DNA of 64,000 nt from Providencia rustigianii DSM 4541 (GTDB taxonomy: Bacteria; Pseudomonadota; Gammaproteobacteria; Enterobacterales; Enterobacteriaceae), in the NCBI RefSeq assembly GCF_000156395.1, contig NZ_GG703818.1, positions 770,426 to 834,425 on the forward strand, in the 5' to 3' direction. Position 1 is the first letter of the stretch; each line of letters opens with the position of its first letter. Made by a program: the position numbers and the translations under genes. This document shows positions 28,510 through 38,445 of this stretch, piece after piece. The notes below the pieces were generated by a model. The model had not been told where the DNA came from, did not search any database, and was given only the letters and a program-made list of their open reading frames with translations.

Positions 28510-30105
28510 TTACTGGAATAAATCTTGAACACTAATGCCAAGTCTCTGCATCCTCGACAATAGCGTTGTTCTCTTTAACCCCAGCCTCATGGCAGCCCCT
28601 CTCGCTCCCGCAACCACTCCATTAGTGGCTTTCAGCGCTTCAATGATCCGATTCCGCTCTTCATCGTCACTCTCTGGGGCATCGGTTTGCATTTTCCTCT
28701 CCAGAGAGCTTGGCTTTTTTAAGGCTTCTTTTATGCGTGATGGTTTGGGAATATTCAGCTCATGCAACTGAATATTCAGTGTGTTTCCACGAGTTAAAAT
28801 CACCGCTCGCTCAATCACATTTTCTAACTCACGCACATTTCCCGGCCACGGATACAGCGACAACTGCGCTAACACATCCCGGGGAATACAATCAATTTTG
28901 CGGTTCATCCGCTGTGCCATTTTTTTAGTAAAGTAAGTCGCTAACAGCGGGATATCTTCAGGTCTGTCACGTAATGGCGGGATCACAATCGGGAACACAT
29001 TCAAACGGTAATAAAGATCTTCACGAAACTCCCTATCTTCCGTCATTTCTTTGAGATTTCGATTAGTTGCCGCAACTAAACGAACATCCACTGGAATCAC
29101 TTTATTGCCACCAATGCGCTCAATTTCACGCTCTTGCAATACGCGCAATAGTTTTGGCTGTAGATCCAATGGCATATCACCGATTTCATCCAAAAATAAC
29201 GTGCTTTTATTCGCCATTTCAAAACGGCCAATATGGGTGGTTGTCGCGCCGGTAAATGCCCCTTTATCGTGGCCGAATAAATCGCTTTCTAATAATCCTG
29301 AGGGAATTGCCGCACAATTCATTTTAATCAGGGTATGCTGATGCCGTTCACTGAGCTGGTGAACCGCACGGGCAATAAGCTCTTTCCCCGTTCCCGTTTC
29401 CCCTAAAATTAATACCGTACTGTCACTGCGAGCCACCAAATCCACTTGCTCCAAAACTTCACGCATGGCTTGGCTTTGGAAGATAATTTCGCTAAAACTG
29501 TTGGTGCTTTGGATCTGCTCATTCAGCCATAAATTTTCATTTTTTAGGCTGTCTTTAAGGCGCGTAATTTCACCGTAAGCTGCGGCATTATCCACTGCGA
29601 TTGCAAAACGCGCGGCAATTTGCTTGAGTAAGTTACAATTATCCTCGGTAAAAATATGATCATCTTCATGGGATAATACCAATACCCCCAAAGGCTTATG
29701 GTTAAATGCCAATGGTAATAACAGCGTTTCAGCCATTCCTTCAGCACATAAATGTTGATACAGCGGATCTTGGGTTTTGGGGTCGAGAGTCAACCGCAGT
29801 GGTTTATTATCATCTAGCACAGTGGCTAAATCAGAATGCAGCTCATTCAGGTGATATTGGCTTTTCTTAACGGGCTTTGAACGCTGATAGTGACTTGAAT
29901 AACAGAGATAAACTGCGGAGCTGTAATTGTCACACAGCGCAACACTGATTTGGCTAATGCCAAAAAATCGGTAGATCTCTCTGGAAACTTCAGCGACTAA
30001 TCCATCCATCTCTAAGTGAGAAAGTACAGAATTAGTAATATCCACAAGGATCCTAAACTGGTCACGTTCATGGCGAATGTGTTCGGTGGTTTCGGGTTTA
30101 CTCAC
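28510..30105 (-). CDS. FhlA/HyfR-type sigma-54 activator with a single GAF domain
   Basis: This 531-residue enhancer-binding protein should activate the formate hydrogenlyase genes together with sigma-54. One GAF domain (about 20-170) precedes the AAA+ domain (about 207-440), which has Walker A GETGTGKE, the sigma-54 contact loop GAFTGA, Walker B LFLDEIGD, and an R-finger region. A Fis-type helix-turn-helix lies at the end (AAMRLGLKRTTLLSRMQRLGI). E. coli FhlA (692) and HyfR (670) carry two GAF domains. Alignment from memory shows the second GAF is retained and the first (about 160 residues) is absent. It lies between fdhF and hydN, so it is probably the local regulator. I leave the symbol open between fhlA and hyfR. 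Confidence 0.88.
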   Translation of the reverse strand: MSKPETTEHIRHERDQFRILVDITNSVLSHLEMDGLVAEVSREIYRFFGISQISVALCDNYSSAVYLCYSSHYQRSKPVKKSQYHLNELHSDLATVLDDNKPLRLTLDPKTQDPLYQHLCAEGMAETLLLPLAFNHKPLGVLVLSHEDDHIFTEDNCNLLKQIAARFAIAVDNAAAYGEITRLKDSLKNENLWLNEQIQSTNSFSEIIFQSQAMREVLEQVDLVARSDSTVLILGETGTGKELIARAVHQLSERHQHTLIKMNCAAIPSGLLESDLFGHDKGAFTGATTTHIGRFEMANKSTLFLDEIGDMPLDLQPKLLRVLQEREIERIGGNKVIPVDVRLVAATNRNLKEMTEDREFREDLYYRLNVFPIVIPPLRDRPEDIPLLATYFTKKMAQRMNRKIDCIPRDVLAQLSLYPWPGNVRELENVIERAVILTRGNTLNIQLHELNIPKPSRIKEALKKPSSLERKMQTDAPESDDEERNRIIEALKATNGVVAGARGAAMRLGLKRTTLLSRMQRLGISVQDLFQ

Positions 30106-30395
30106 AAAATCTCCAATCTCATCCTAATTCGCTGCATTGTTAAGTCAAAATAGGCTAACAATAATGAGAATTAGTTAGAGTTTAAAATTTTCATTTAATA
30201 AACTTCTTATCTATAAATAAGAGAGAAATAAAAAGGTTTTATACTGTGATTAGTGCGATTGCTATTTTTTATTTAATGCTAATATTGTAATCGGAATTAG
30301 AAAAATTAATATCTCAGTCTGATTTAAATTTGATCCATCCACCTATTTTGGATAATTCATTAATTCATCTATATACCAAAAGATACTTAAAAACA

Positions 30396-30414
30396 GTTCG
30401 ACAATAATGTCGAT
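30396..30414 (+). promoter_or_regulatory. Candidate FhlA-type activator site upstream of hydN
   Basis: The near-perfect dyad TCGACA-ATAA-TGTCGA (30398-30413) is 90 bases upstream of the hydN sigma-54 promoter. It is the most symmetric of three such sites in the window. Confidence 0.65.
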
Positions 30415-30504
30415 AAACGTGTCGAATATTAAAATTTTGCGAATTATCATCCCTTAATAATAATTAATATTTTGATTTTACTGAGTTATTTTATTTCGCC
30501 AATT

Positions 30505-30520
30505 TGGCACGATCCATGCT
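30505..30520 (+). promoter_or_regulatory. Sigma-54 promoter of hydN-hypA-hypC
   Basis: TGGCACGATCCATGCT fits the -24/-12 consensus almost perfectly (TGGCACG-N4-TTGCW). It lies 84 bases before the hydN start codon. Confidence 0.8.
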
Positions 30521-30604
30521 TATAGATAAGTATTGTCAGCAGAAGGCGAGGCGGCCGGAAAATACCGGATAGGATGCCCGTCATGGATCATTCAGGAGAA
30601 GTTG

Positions 30605-31153
30605 ATGAACCGTTTCATCATTGCAGACCCAAAGAAGTGCATCGGCTGTCACACCTGTGAAGTCGCCTGCGTGGTTTCCCACCAAGAGCAGGAAACGGGT
30701 ATTGCCACCGTAGTAAAAGATGAGTTTTTCCCACGTATTCATGTATTAAAAGGCTATACCGTCAGCACCGCTGTAATTTGCCGCCAGTGTGAAGATGCCC
30801 CATGTGCCAATGTGTGCCCAAATGGTGCCATCAGCCGCAAAGATGACTTTGTGTATGTTGATCAAGCTAAATGTATTGGTTGTAAAACCTGTGTCATTGC
30901 TTGCCCTTACGGCACCATGGAAGTGATCAGCCGCCCTGTTGAACAGCAAGTGACAGCACTTAATACTATTCCACAATACCGAGCAGAGGCCCATAAATGC
31001 GACCTTTGCCATACCCGCGAAGGAGGCCCTGCTTGTGTGGAAGTGTGCCCAACAGAAGCCTTAATTGTTGTCGACAGAAATAAAATGGATGAAATCATCA
31101 AAGAGCGTCGTCGTCGCGCCGCCTTTGAAATGCCTGCTGATATTTTGTCTTAA
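30605..31153 (+). CDS. hydN: Formate-dehydrogenase-linked 4Fe-4S electron carrier HydN
   Basis: This 182-residue protein has four cysteine clusters of the ferredoxin type: C-I-G-C-x2-C-x3-C near residue 12, C-R-Q-C-x4-C-x3-C near 58, C-I-G-C-x2-C-x3-C near 90, and C-D-L-C with a final C-P near 134-150. Remembered E. coli HydN aligns throughout (MNRFIIAD, SHQE, CANVCPNGAISR). It is thought to carry electrons from formate dehydrogenase H. The ATG at 30605 is preceded by AGGAG; an in-frame upstream TTG lacks one. It starts a hydN-hypA-hypC operon. Confidence 0.9.
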   Translation: MNRFIIADPKKCIGCHTCEVACVVSHQEQETGIATVVKDEFFPRIHVLKGYTVSTAVICRQCEDAPCANVCPNGAISRKDDFVYVDQAKCIGCKTCVIACPYGTMEVISRPVEQQVTALNTIPQYRAEAHKCDLCHTREGGPACVEVCPTEALIVVDRNKMDEIIKERRRRAAFEMPADILS

Positions 31154-31163
31154 GGGATAGCCC

Positions 31164-31505
31164 ATGCATGAAGTTGCCTTATGCCAAAACGCATTTGAGA
31201 TCATTGAACAGCACGCTAAACGCAACCGTGCTCGGCGAGTCACTGGCGTATGGCTAGAGCTCAGTGCTGTTTCTTGTGTGGAAGAGTCCGCGGTACATTT
31301 TTGTTTCGATATCATTTGCCGCGATACCCTCGCCCAAGGTGCTGCATTGCATATTCTTATTGCCCCTGCACAAGCGCAATGTCGGGATTGCCAACATCAG
31401 GTAAAAATAACTCAGTTTGGTGCTGGTTGCCCGCATTGTGGCAGTCAAAATTTAATTGTGGATAGCAGCAGCACCATGCAAGTGAAGCAAATTGAAATTG
31501 AATAA
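31164..31505 (+). CDS. hypA: Hydrogenase maturation nickel metallochaperone HypA
   Basis: This 113-residue protein delivers nickel to the hydrogenase large-subunit precursor. The start M-H-E gives the nickel-binding His2. The zinc loop has two Cys pairs, C-R-D-C near residue 73 and C-P-H-C near 91. It lies 10 bases after hydN, and the GTTTTG-like length matches the HypA/HybF family. In E. coli hypA begins hypABCDE; here hypB is not next to it. Confidence 0.92.
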   Translation: MHEVALCQNAFEIIEQHAKRNRARRVTGVWLELSAVSCVEESAVHFCFDIICRDTLAQGAALHILIAPAQAQCRDCQHQVKITQFGAGCPHCGSQNLIVDSSSTMQVKQIEIE

Positions 31506-31523
31506 TTTATTCAGGAGTCAACT

Positions 31524-31796
31524 ATGTGTTTAGGTATTCCCGGCAAAGTAATTACCGTTGGTAAAACCCCAATGGACAATGCCCAAGTTGATGTTTGTGG
31601 CGTAAAGCGGGATGTAAATATAGCCCTTGTTTGTGAGGGAGATACTGAAAGCATGGTGGGCAAATGGGTGCTAGTCCATGTTGGTTTTGCCATGAGTATC
31701 CTCGACGAAGAAGAAGCCCGTGATACCCTAGAAGCGTTAATGGCGATGGAAGAAGTCGAGGAAGATGTGGGGTATTTTTTAAGGGGAAATGCGTGA
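31524..31796 (+). CDS. hypC: Hydrogenase maturation factor HypC
   Basis: This 90-residue chaperone begins M-C-L-G-I-P-G-K, with the essential Cys2. In the family it carries the iron-cyanide/CO intermediate between HypD and the hydrogenase large subunit. The acidic C-terminus ([14 protein letters not shown]) is usual. It follows hypA by 18 bases with AGGAG in between. No hypB, hypD, hypE or hypF is in the window, so those must be elsewhere. Confidence 0.92.
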   Translation: MCLGIPGKVITVGKTPMDNAQVDVCGVKRDVNIALVCEGDTESMVGKWVLVHVGFAMSILDEEEARDTLEALMAMEEVEEDVGYFLRGNA

Positions 31797-31835
31797 TGAC
31801 AATATATTTTTAAATTAGTAACTTAGAATATATTC

Positions 31836-31882
31836 TGGGTACATAACTCTTATCAGGAGGAGCGATGTACCCATATCAGTAG
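31836..31882 (+). other. Inverted repeat containing a five-codon reading frame
   Basis: TGGGTACAT (31836-31844) and ATGTACCCA (31865-31873) are perfect inverted repeats. The right arm starts a five-codon frame, ATG-TAC-CCA-TAT-CAG-TAG (31865-31882), with an ideal AGGAGG 5 bases upstream. The stem would occlude this start codon. No plus-strand gene follows directly, so a leader-peptide role is unproven; it could be the scar of a lost gene or simply a terminator. Confidence 0.3.
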
Positions 31883-31924
31883 CCACCAGTTATTATAGGC
31901 TATCTATCAAAACGGTAATTGCAA

Positions 31925-32608
31925 TTATTCCGCTGAACAACCCGTTTTGAACGGCGTTTTTGTGGTGAGTGCAGCAATAGCTTCACGATAACACAGTTCA
32001 AGTTTTGCACGACTATCGGCTGTAATATCGAGATCAATTAAATACCCATCGGTGATCCCGTAAATCCAACCATGAACCATAATATCTTGTCCACGTTTCC
32101 ATGCAGATTGCAGAACAGTGGAATGCCCTAAATTATAAACTTGCTCAACAACATTTAATTCGCATAAGCGATTAATACGTTCTGTTGGTTTAAGCTCCCC
32201 TAGCATCCGGCTATGTTTAAACCAAATATCGCGGATATGCAGCAGCCAATTATCAATTAAGCCTAGCTCATCATTTTCAATAGCCGCCTCAATGCCGCCA
32301 CAACCATAATGGCCACAGATAATAATGTGCTCAACTTTTAGAACATCAATGGCATATTGAATCGCAGACAAGCAGTTTAAATCGGTATGAATAACCAAAT
32401 TAGCAATATTGCGATGTACGAAAAGCTCTCCTGGACCCACTTTCATTAATTTTTCAGAAGGTACTCGGCTGTCAGAACACCCAATCCATAAAAATTTAGG
32501 TTGTTGATCTTTCGATAAAGCCTTAAAGAAATCAGGGTCTTGCTCTTTAATTGAAGTCGCCCATTCCCTATTATTTACAAATAATTCTTTAATTCTATCC
32601 ATCGCCAT
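31925..32608 (-). CDS. can: Beta-carbonic anhydrase
   Basis: This 227-residue zinc enzyme interconverts CO2 and bicarbonate. The zinc ligands are Cys44 in CSDSR, His100 and Cys103 in GHYGCGG, with Asp46 and Arg48 forming the catalytic dyad. Remembered E. coli Can aligns over the full length ([45 protein letters not shown]). It sits between hypC and the hyf operon. CO2 from formate could be its substrate, but that link is inference. The promoter region (32609-32720) shows nothing specific. Confidence 0.93.
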   Translation of the reverse strand: MAMDRIKELFVNNREWATSIKEQDPDFFKALSKDQQPKFLWIGCSDSRVPSEKLMKVGPGELFVHRNIANLVIHTDLNCLSAIQYAIDVLKVEHIIICGHYGCGGIEAAIENDELGLIDNWLLHIRDIWFKHSRMLGELKPTERINRLCELNVVEQVYNLGHSTVLQSAWKRGQDIMVHGWIYGITDGYLIDLDITADSRAKLELCYREAIAALTTKTPFKTGCSAE

Positions 32609-32720
32609 TTGGTACGCTCACTTACAGATATGACATTTTGAAGTTCATTATACAGACCATCTTAATTTAATCAGTGTAATAGGCTTTAATACCAGTAGAT
32701 TATTCTCAATATTTTGATTC

Positions 32721-32758
32721 AAAAAGAAAAAAACCGCGCTACAATCCCTATAGCGCGG
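32721..32758 (-). terminator. Terminator of the hyf operon
   Basis: CCGCGCTA (32734-32741) pairs with TAGCGCGG (32751-32758). On the minus strand the stem is followed by TTTTTTTCTTTTTG. It lies 42 bases past the last hyf gene. Confidence 0.88.
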
Positions 32759-32799
32759 CACACTTCATTCCCTTGAATAACTTTCCTTAAATTAAACGG

Positions 32800-33792
32800 T
32801 TATTCACCATCAAATAGCTTAAACCCACCTAGCCCATTCCACGCTGGTAAGGCTTGATAAACTTGCTCGACGGCGGCGATCACTTTGTCATTCATTGGCA
32901 TATAAAAACCGACTAAATCGGGCTGAATACCTAAGAAAATAATCTCCCCGACATCTTCTTTGAGCTGATCGATCAGAAAGTTCAACGGCAGATTATGGGT
33001 ACTCATAATGAACATTTCGGCGATATCATCAGGGTCGATAATGCGAATTTCACCTGGAGCTAAACCGATATCTGCGGCATCAACAATCAATAACCTTTGG
33101 GGCTTTAAGGCGCGAACTTGGTGAGAAACACTCTCAGGGCTGCTTCCCCCATTAATTGCCATCCAACCATCGATCGGATTTTGCTGCATCAAGTCAAACA
33201 GCATGGGGCCTGCACCATCATCCCCCATCATGCTATTACCCACCGCCAGCATCAGATTTTGTACTGGCGCTTGGTTTTCTGAAGATAATAATTTTTCTGA
33301 CGGCGAGTTTTCAGCTGAGTACTCAGACTCCATTGAAAAAGAAGGTTGCGTTTGTCTGGCCGCATCCCCCATAGGCTGTCTTTTCACGATCAAATAAATT
33401 GCCGGTTCGCGCTCAATTTCCCCGAGCAATCGAATCAGTGTGGCGCTCCAGGCTTGATACGGAGAATCACTGTCTTTAGCAAAACCATCTAACGCCAACG
33501 CCAGCATATTGGTGTGCGTGGCGTCGATATTAATTTCACCAAATGTAATGAGTCCCTGTAATTTGCGGCGCGCCTCCCCTTCAGGAAGCGCATTCACCCA
33601 TGCTTGGTAGCCATCCAGTGGACATTCTAATTCCGTTTTTAAGCAGTCAATCATCCCAACATGGTGACCAATTGCCAGCGAGTAATACATCACTTGCTGG
33701 GCTTCTTCGGGAATATCATCATCGCTGTCGACAAATTTTTGGCGCAGTGACCAGAAAATCACTTTACCGGTTTCTGTGGATGACTTACTCAT
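32800..33792 (-). CDS. HycH-HycI fusion: formate hydrogenlyase maturation protein joined to hydrogenase endopeptidase
   Basis: Residues 9-140 match HycH/HyfJ ([32 protein letters not shown]). Residues 179-330 match HycI, the endopeptidase that trims the large-subunit C-terminus after nickel insertion ([14 protein letters not shown], with the metal-binding Asp192 region, [16 protein letters not shown] and the metal-ligand His in MSTHNLPLN). A Ser/Glu/Gln-rich linker of about 38 residues joins them. In E. coli these are separate proteins (about 137 and 156 residues) encoded by adjacent hycH and hycI. No stop or start lies at the junction. The start overlaps the end of hyfI by 8 bases, and the gene closes the operon. 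Confidence 0.9.
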   Translation of the reverse strand: MSKSSTETGKVIFWSLRQKFVDSDDDIPEEAQQVMYYSLAIGHHVGMIDCLKTELECPLDGYQAWVNALPEGEARRKLQGLITFGEINIDATHTNMLALALDGFAKDSDSPYQAWSATLIRLLGEIEREPAIYLIVKRQPMGDAARQTQPSFSMESEYSAENSPSEKLLSSENQAPVQNLMLAVGNSMMGDDGAGPMLFDLMQQNPIDGWMAINGGSSPESVSHQVRALKPQRLLIVDAADIGLAPGEIRIIDPDDIAEMFIMSTHNLPLNFLIDQLKEDVGEIIFLGIQPDLVGFYMPMNDKVIAAVEQVYQALPAWNGLGGFKLFDGE

Positions 33793-34567
33793 TGATGCCC
33801 CCTTGCTGCAATACGGTCACCAAGCGGTTTACAATGTCACGCAAGCGCGGATCTTGCTCTTGATCCATCCATTGCTGCATGCGACTTTGTACTTGGCTTG
33901 GTGTTGCACCATCGAGCAGAGACAAAAATTGGTCGCTGATTTCTCGACCTTGGAAATAGCCCGCTTGGCGACGCGCTTCCCGCTCAATCATTACTCGGGT
34001 TGCTAATGGAATCGAGGGCAGTAATAACTCAACCCGCTCATCATCCGCTTCACGGTGATCTTGCCCGACTAATTTCTGTTGCAGTAACCCTAATGCCACG
34101 GCAAAACCATAGATAGTAGCTGCTGGAGTTGGAGGGCAACCGGGGATCCACACATCGATCGGTACAATATGTTCGCTACCGCCCCATACACAGTACAAAT
34201 CATGGAAGATCCCGCCGCCACAGCCACACGCCCCGTATGAGATACAGATTTTTGGATCCGGTGCAGACTCATAAGCCCGCAGTGCAGGCATGCGCATTGC
34301 ACGAGTTACCGCTCCCGTGAACAGCAAAATATCCGCATGCCGCGGAGAAGCTACCACTTTGATCCCAAAACGTTCCGCATCAAATACTGGAGTGATCGCC
34401 GAGAAAATTTCGATTTCACATCCGTTACAACCGCCACAGTCAACACGGTAAACATACGCCGAACGTTTGATATCTTTCAGTAGCGTACTTTTGAGTTTTG
34501 CCACCTGCTCGTCGAGAACAATAGGCTGGCTAACATGGTGATTGACGGGGATATTTGGCAGACTCAT
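33785..34567 (-). CDS. hyfI: Hydrogenase-4 small subunit-like protein (NuoB family)
   Basis: This 260-residue protein holds the proximal [4Fe-4S] cluster next to the [NiFe] subunit. The ligands are seen in DCGGCNGCE (about residues 44-52), SYGACGCGG and GCPPTP (about 110-150). It aligns with E. coli HyfI/HycG ([20 protein letters not shown]). A C-terminal extension of about 90 charged residues is typical of the FHL type. Its start overlaps the hyfH stop by four bases (ATGA), indicating coupling. Confidence 0.92.
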   Translation of the reverse strand: MSLPNIPVNHHVSQPIVLDEQVAKLKSTLLKDIKRSAYVYRVDCGGCNGCEIEIFSAITPVFDAERFGIKVVASPRHADILLFTGAVTRAMRMPALRAYESAPDPKICISYGACGCGGGIFHDLYCVWGGSEHIVPIDVWIPGCPPTPAATIYGFAVALGLLQQKLVGQDHREADDERVELLLPSIPLATRVMIEREARRQAGYFQGREISDQFLSLLDGATPSQVQSRMQQWMDQEQDPRLRDIVNRLVTVLQQGGINE

Positions 34568-35115
34568 GATTTATCTCCCTGAATATGCAAACGGAAGTTC
34601 TGGCGATCATTATTGGATAAATTATTTTTTTGCTTACAGGATGGGCACGTTTCATACATAGGACGCAGGGCTTCGATGCCGCTCGCTTCAACACCTGAAG
34701 CCACCATTAGAGCCATGGCATATTCCACCGATTTTTTCGGTGCAAATGCTTCGCCACACTGGCGACAATGTTGTAAGCGGAATGTCCCTTTCATGTACAA
34801 GTCCGCTTTATTCATTACCGCAGTTTCAAACTCTTCCGTCAGATGGATAGCGCGGGTCGGGCAAACCTCTTCGCAGCGAGCGCAATAAATGCAGCGCCCT
34901 AAAAATAACTGCCAGCGACGTTCCCCGCTTTCTAAATCCGTTTCCATGGTTAATGCATTGGCAGGACACGCAGAAATACAGGCACCACACGCGATACATT
35001 GTTGTGGATCGTATTCAGGTTTACCCCGAAAACCGTGTGCCACTTCCAATGGTTTAAACGGATATTTCACCGTTGCTGTTCCCGCATTACGAAGGGTTTT
35101 AAATAGCTTAAACAT
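34564..35115 (-). CDS. hyfH: Hydrogenase-4 8Fe ferredoxin-like subunit (NuoI family)
   Basis: This 183-residue protein has two [4Fe-4S] motifs, C-I-A-C-x2-C-x3-C-P near residue 41 and C-I-Y-C-x2-C-x3-C-P near 75. An additional C-x2-C pair set occurs near 117-120 (HCRQCGEAF) and 161-164 (CPSC), which looks like a rubredoxin/zinc-type site. It links the formate-dehydrogenase-side iron-sulfur proteins to the small subunit. It aligns with HyfH/HycF and lies 10 bases after hyfG. Confidence 0.91.
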   Translation of the reverse strand: MFKLFKTLRNAGTATVKYPFKPLEVAHGFRGKPEYDPQQCIACGACISACPANALTMETDLESGERRWQLFLGRCIYCARCEEVCPTRAIHLTEEFETAVMNKADLYMKGTFRLQHCRQCGEAFAPKKSVEYAMALMVASGVEASGIEALRPMYETCPSCKQKNNLSNNDRQNFRLHIQGDKS

Positions 35116-35125
35116 TTTATTCCCC

Positions 35126-36859
35126 TTATTTCATAATGGATTGTTTGCGCTCGATGCTGTATTGCTCAAGCTCTTTATATGCCACGGTTTTCGCTTTACG
35201 TTTTTTCACATCCACCAGCGTCACGCGGTCAGTACAGGAATAACAAGGATCGAGACTACCGATAATCAATGGTGCATCAGAAACCGTATTGCCTTGCAAC
35301 ATATAGCGCAGCACTGGCCAGTTGGCGTAAGTCGCTGCACGGCAACGCCAGCGGTACAGTTTTTGGTTATCCCCTAGCATGCTCCAGTGAACATCCTCAC
35401 CCCGTGGCGCTTCGGTGTAACCCAGTGCGAATTTATGCGGCTGATAGGTGAAACCTTCAGTGAGGATTGGGCCATCTGGCATATTGTCGAGGGCATATTC
35501 AATCATCGACAGGGAATCGAGTGTCTCTTTGATACGCACCATGACGCGAGAATAGACATCGCAGCCATCTAAGGTGAATAAGGTTTTTGGTAAGTTGCCA
35601 TAGTCAGCAAATGGATGGTCGAAACGCACGTCACGTTTAAAGCCGCTGGCACGGATCATCGGCCCTACTGGGCTATAATCACGAGCCACTTTCGGGTCTA
35701 AGCGACCCACCCCAACGGTACGCTGCTCCATATTTGGGGTACTCAACAGCATATCCACCAGCTGGGTCACATCTTGGCGCATCTCTTTGACCAGTTGGAT
35801 GGTTTTGACTCGCTGCTCTTTTAAGAAGTCACGGCGTACACCACCAATTAAGTTGGTACCATACGTTTTACGCGCCCCAGTGAGTAATTCCGCCATGGTC
35901 ATGGATTTTTCACGCACACGGAAAAACTGCATAAAACCGGTATCAAAGCCCGTAAAGTGGCTGGCTAAACCAATATTAAGTAAGTGGCTATGTAAGCGCT
36001 CAACTTCTAACAGTACGCTGCGAATAGTGTGAGCACGCGGTGGCACGTAAATACCGAGCGCATTTTCAACGGAAGAGGTGTACGCCACGCTGTGGGTAAA
36101 ACCGCAAATTCCGCAGACACGGTCAGATAAGAAAGTGACTTCGTTGTAACCCATGCGGGTTTCAGCCAGTTTTTCCATACCACGGTGAACATAGAACATC
36201 CGGTAATCCGCATCGACAATCCGCTCGCCATCAACGAATAAACGGAAGTGTCCCGGTTCATCGGAAGTGATATGCAGCGGACCAATAGGTACGACGCGGC
36301 TTTGGGTTTTGCTGTCGTTGATAAACTCGTAAGTTTCGGTATCTGTAGTTGGCTCTGGACGTTGACGGTAATCCATGGTGTCTTTGCGCAGCGGATACAG
36401 GTCTTCAGGCCAATCATCCGGCAGCACTAAACGGCGTTCATCCGGTAAGCCCACTGGGCGTAAACCGTACATATCACGGATTTCACGTTCGCCCCATACG
36501 GCTGCTGGTACACGCGGGGTCACCGATGGAAATTCTTGAGTGATTGGGCTGACATAGGCTTTCACCGTTACCCAGCATTTTTCTCCCTCTTCCATCGACA
36601 GCGCATAATACACCGCAAACTGACCGTTAAGTGGACGTTCATCGTTGCCCCACAGTACCGGTAACCAGCCGCCACAGCCGTAATAAAGAAACTCGACGAC
36701 CTCTGGCAGCATGTCAGTTTTGACGGTGATGGTGACTTGGTTGGCAGTTTGCCACTCCTCTTCCAACATGGCATGAGGAAATTTCTCGCGCACTTTTGCC
36801 AGATAGCCAGCGCCTTTACGAACGCCCTGAAGGGTATCTGCATAATTCTGATAGCTCAC
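35126..36859 (-). CDS. hyfG: Hydrogenase-4 large [NiFe] subunit (NuoC-NuoD fusion type)
   Basis: This 577-residue subunit evolves H2 at its nickel-iron site. The N-terminal 170 residues are NuoC-like (PRVPAAVWGEREIRDMYGL). The remainder is NuoD/HycE-like, with nickel ligands in RVCGICG near 241 and DPCYSC near 537. It aligns with E. coli HycE/HyfG along the whole length. About 32 residues follow the final motif (after TDR), the tail expected to be removed by the HycI protease. The start codon is GTG at 36859, one base after the hyfF stop, with AGGAG upstream. Confidence 0.94.
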   Translation of the reverse strand: MSYQNYADTLQGVRKGAGYLAKVREKFPHAMLEEEWQTANQVTITVKTDMLPEVVEFLYYGCGGWLPVLWGNDERPLNGQFAVYYALSMEEGEKCWVTVKAYVSPITQEFPSVTPRVPAAVWGEREIRDMYGLRPVGLPDERRLVLPDDWPEDLYPLRKDTMDYRQRPEPTTDTETYEFINDSKTQSRVVPIGPLHITSDEPGHFRLFVDGERIVDADYRMFYVHRGMEKLAETRMGYNEVTFLSDRVCGICGFTHSVAYTSSVENALGIYVPPRAHTIRSVLLEVERLHSHLLNIGLASHFTGFDTGFMQFFRVREKSMTMAELLTGARKTYGTNLIGGVRRDFLKEQRVKTIQLVKEMRQDVTQLVDMLLSTPNMEQRTVGVGRLDPKVARDYSPVGPMIRASGFKRDVRFDHPFADYGNLPKTLFTLDGCDVYSRVMVRIKETLDSLSMIEYALDNMPDGPILTEGFTYQPHKFALGYTEAPRGEDVHWSMLGDNQKLYRWRCRAATYANWPVLRYMLQGNTVSDAPLIIGSLDPCYSCTDRVTLVDVKKRKAKTVAYKELEQYSIERKQSIMK

Positions 36860-36860
36860 G

Positions 36861-38441
36861 TTATTTCTCCTGCGATGAAGGTTCGGAGGTGCTTACACCC
36901 CACGGCCATGGGTAATTTAAAGTGGTCAATTGCTCTGTAGCAGTGGCGCTGTCTTTTAAGACAATGGTTGCCGCATTTTCGAGTAAACGGCTCACTGGCT
37001 GAGGAATATGCGTTCCCATCACCAGCATCAGCACAATCAAAATTGCCATCGGCAAGGTGGTTAAAATACCCAGTTCCCCACGAGAGACACATTCAGGTTG
37101 CTCGCCAAATAATGTTTTGGAGATCATGCGGATAAGACCGCCCAGCACGACAGTAATCAGGATTAATACCAACAGAGTTAACCAGAAATGATCCATGGCA
37201 ATACCCGCCACGACGATCATAAATTCACTTAAGAACACGTTGAAAGGTGGCATTCCGCCTAATGCTAATGCGCCACCCGCAAACATTACCGCGGTAAATG
37301 GCATAGTACGTAATAGCCCTTTGACCACTGTGATATCACGGGTACCATATTTGAGTAGAACGTTACCCGAACCACAGAACAGCAAGGTTTTGCCCAAGCT
37401 GTGGTTTAAGGTATGTAGCAGTGCCGCCAGCACACCTAATGGTCCGCCAATGCCTAATGCCACCGCAATCAGCCCCATATTTTCCACACTGGAATAAGCC
37501 AGCAGACGCTTCATATCTTTTTGAACCAAGATAAAGAACGCCGCTACCGCCACAGACATTAACCCGAACACCAGTAATAAAGTTTGAGTAAATTCGCCGC
37601 CAATCGATGAAGTGACGATGATGTAGTAACGGATGATAATCAGTAGCGCGCAGTTCAGTAGTACCGCCGACAATAATGCCGATGTTGGGCTTGGTGCTTC
37701 ACTGTGCGCATCCGGTAACCATGCGTGCATTGGGAACAGACCGGTTTTGGTACCAAAACCGATTAACACAAACACAAAGGCAAGGTGCATCAGAGTTGGA
37801 TCCAGTAAATCGGTGTATTTCAGGACCTCCGTCCAGAAAATCGCCATTTCAGGATCCGGCATCACGTTCACCGCGTTGGCATACACTAAAATGGTACCGA
37901 ATAGACCAAACGCCACGCCGACGCTACAGATAATGATGTATTTCCATGCGGCTTCCAGCGAAGAACGTTGCCCATAAATGCCCACCAAAAATGCCGAGCT
38001 TAATGTAGTGGCTTCTACCGCAGCCCACATCAGGATCAGGTTATTACTGGTGATCACCAACAACATGGTGAACAGGAATAAATGGAAGAAACCGTAGTAA
38101 TTACATAACGTTCCTACGCTGATTTCGCCATCATGCACTTCATGGTTCATATAACCGATGGAGTACAACCCTGTCAGGAAGCCAACAATCCCGAGAATGG
38201 CGAGGAATAAACCCGCAAGGCTATCGAGGTGGATCCAGCGACCTGCCATCAGCAAATCACCAACCTGATCAATGGTGCCGACCATCCATAACGATAAAAC
38301 CAGTAATACGGTAATTCCCACTGTATGAATCAAGGTGACGGGAATTTTTGCGCCATTACCCAGCAAGCGGCAAGCAAAAGCCAGTAGCGAAATCACTAGC
38401 GGTGTTGCCATTAATAACGTCAATAACATAGTTTGACTCAT
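36861..38441 (-). CDS. hyfF: Hydrogenase-4 membrane subunit (NuoL/M/N antiporter-like)
   Basis: This 526-residue protein has about 14 membrane segments. It carries the antiporter-like motif [23 protein letters not shown] with its conserved Lys, and the second Lys in [20 protein letters not shown]. HyfF is one of the three antiporter-like subunits that distinguish Hyf from Hyc and suggest ion pumping. It starts 4 bases after hyfE. Confidence 0.92.
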   Translation of the reverse strand: MSQTMLLTLLMATPLVISLLAFACRLLGNGAKIPVTLIHTVGITVLLVLSLWMVGTIDQVGDLLMAGRWIHLDSLAGLFLAILGIVGFLTGLYSIGYMNHEVHDGEISVGTLCNYYGFFHLFLFTMLLVITSNNLILMWAAVEATTLSSAFLVGIYGQRSSLEAAWKYIIICSVGVAFGLFGTILVYANAVNVMPDPEMAIFWTEVLKYTDLLDPTLMHLAFVFVLIGFGTKTGLFPMHAWLPDAHSEAPSPTSALLSAVLLNCALLIIIRYYIIVTSSIGGEFTQTLLLVFGLMSVAVAAFFILVQKDMKRLLAYSSVENMGLIAVALGIGGPLGVLAALLHTLNHSLGKTLLFCGSGNVLLKYGTRDITVVKGLLRTMPFTAVMFAGGALALGGMPPFNVFLSEFMIVVAGIAMDHFWLTLLVLILITVVLGGLIRMISKTLFGEQPECVSRGELGILTTLPMAILIVLMLVMGTHIPQPVSRLLENAATIVLKDSATATEQLTTLNYPWPWGVSTSEPSSQEK

Positions 38442-38445
38442 CTCA

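Larger units (their letters stand above)
30106..30604. other. Divergent intergenic region activator gene / hydN
   Basis: About 500 AT-rich bases hold the promoter of the activator gene (minus strand, boxes not assigned) and the activator site, sigma-54 promoter and leader of hydN (listed separately). A further half-site CGTGTCGAATA lies at 30418-30428 next to the full dyad. Just before hydN the leader is GC-rich (about 30540-30580) and contains GGCGAGGCGGCCGG, which could fold. Confidence 0.5.
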
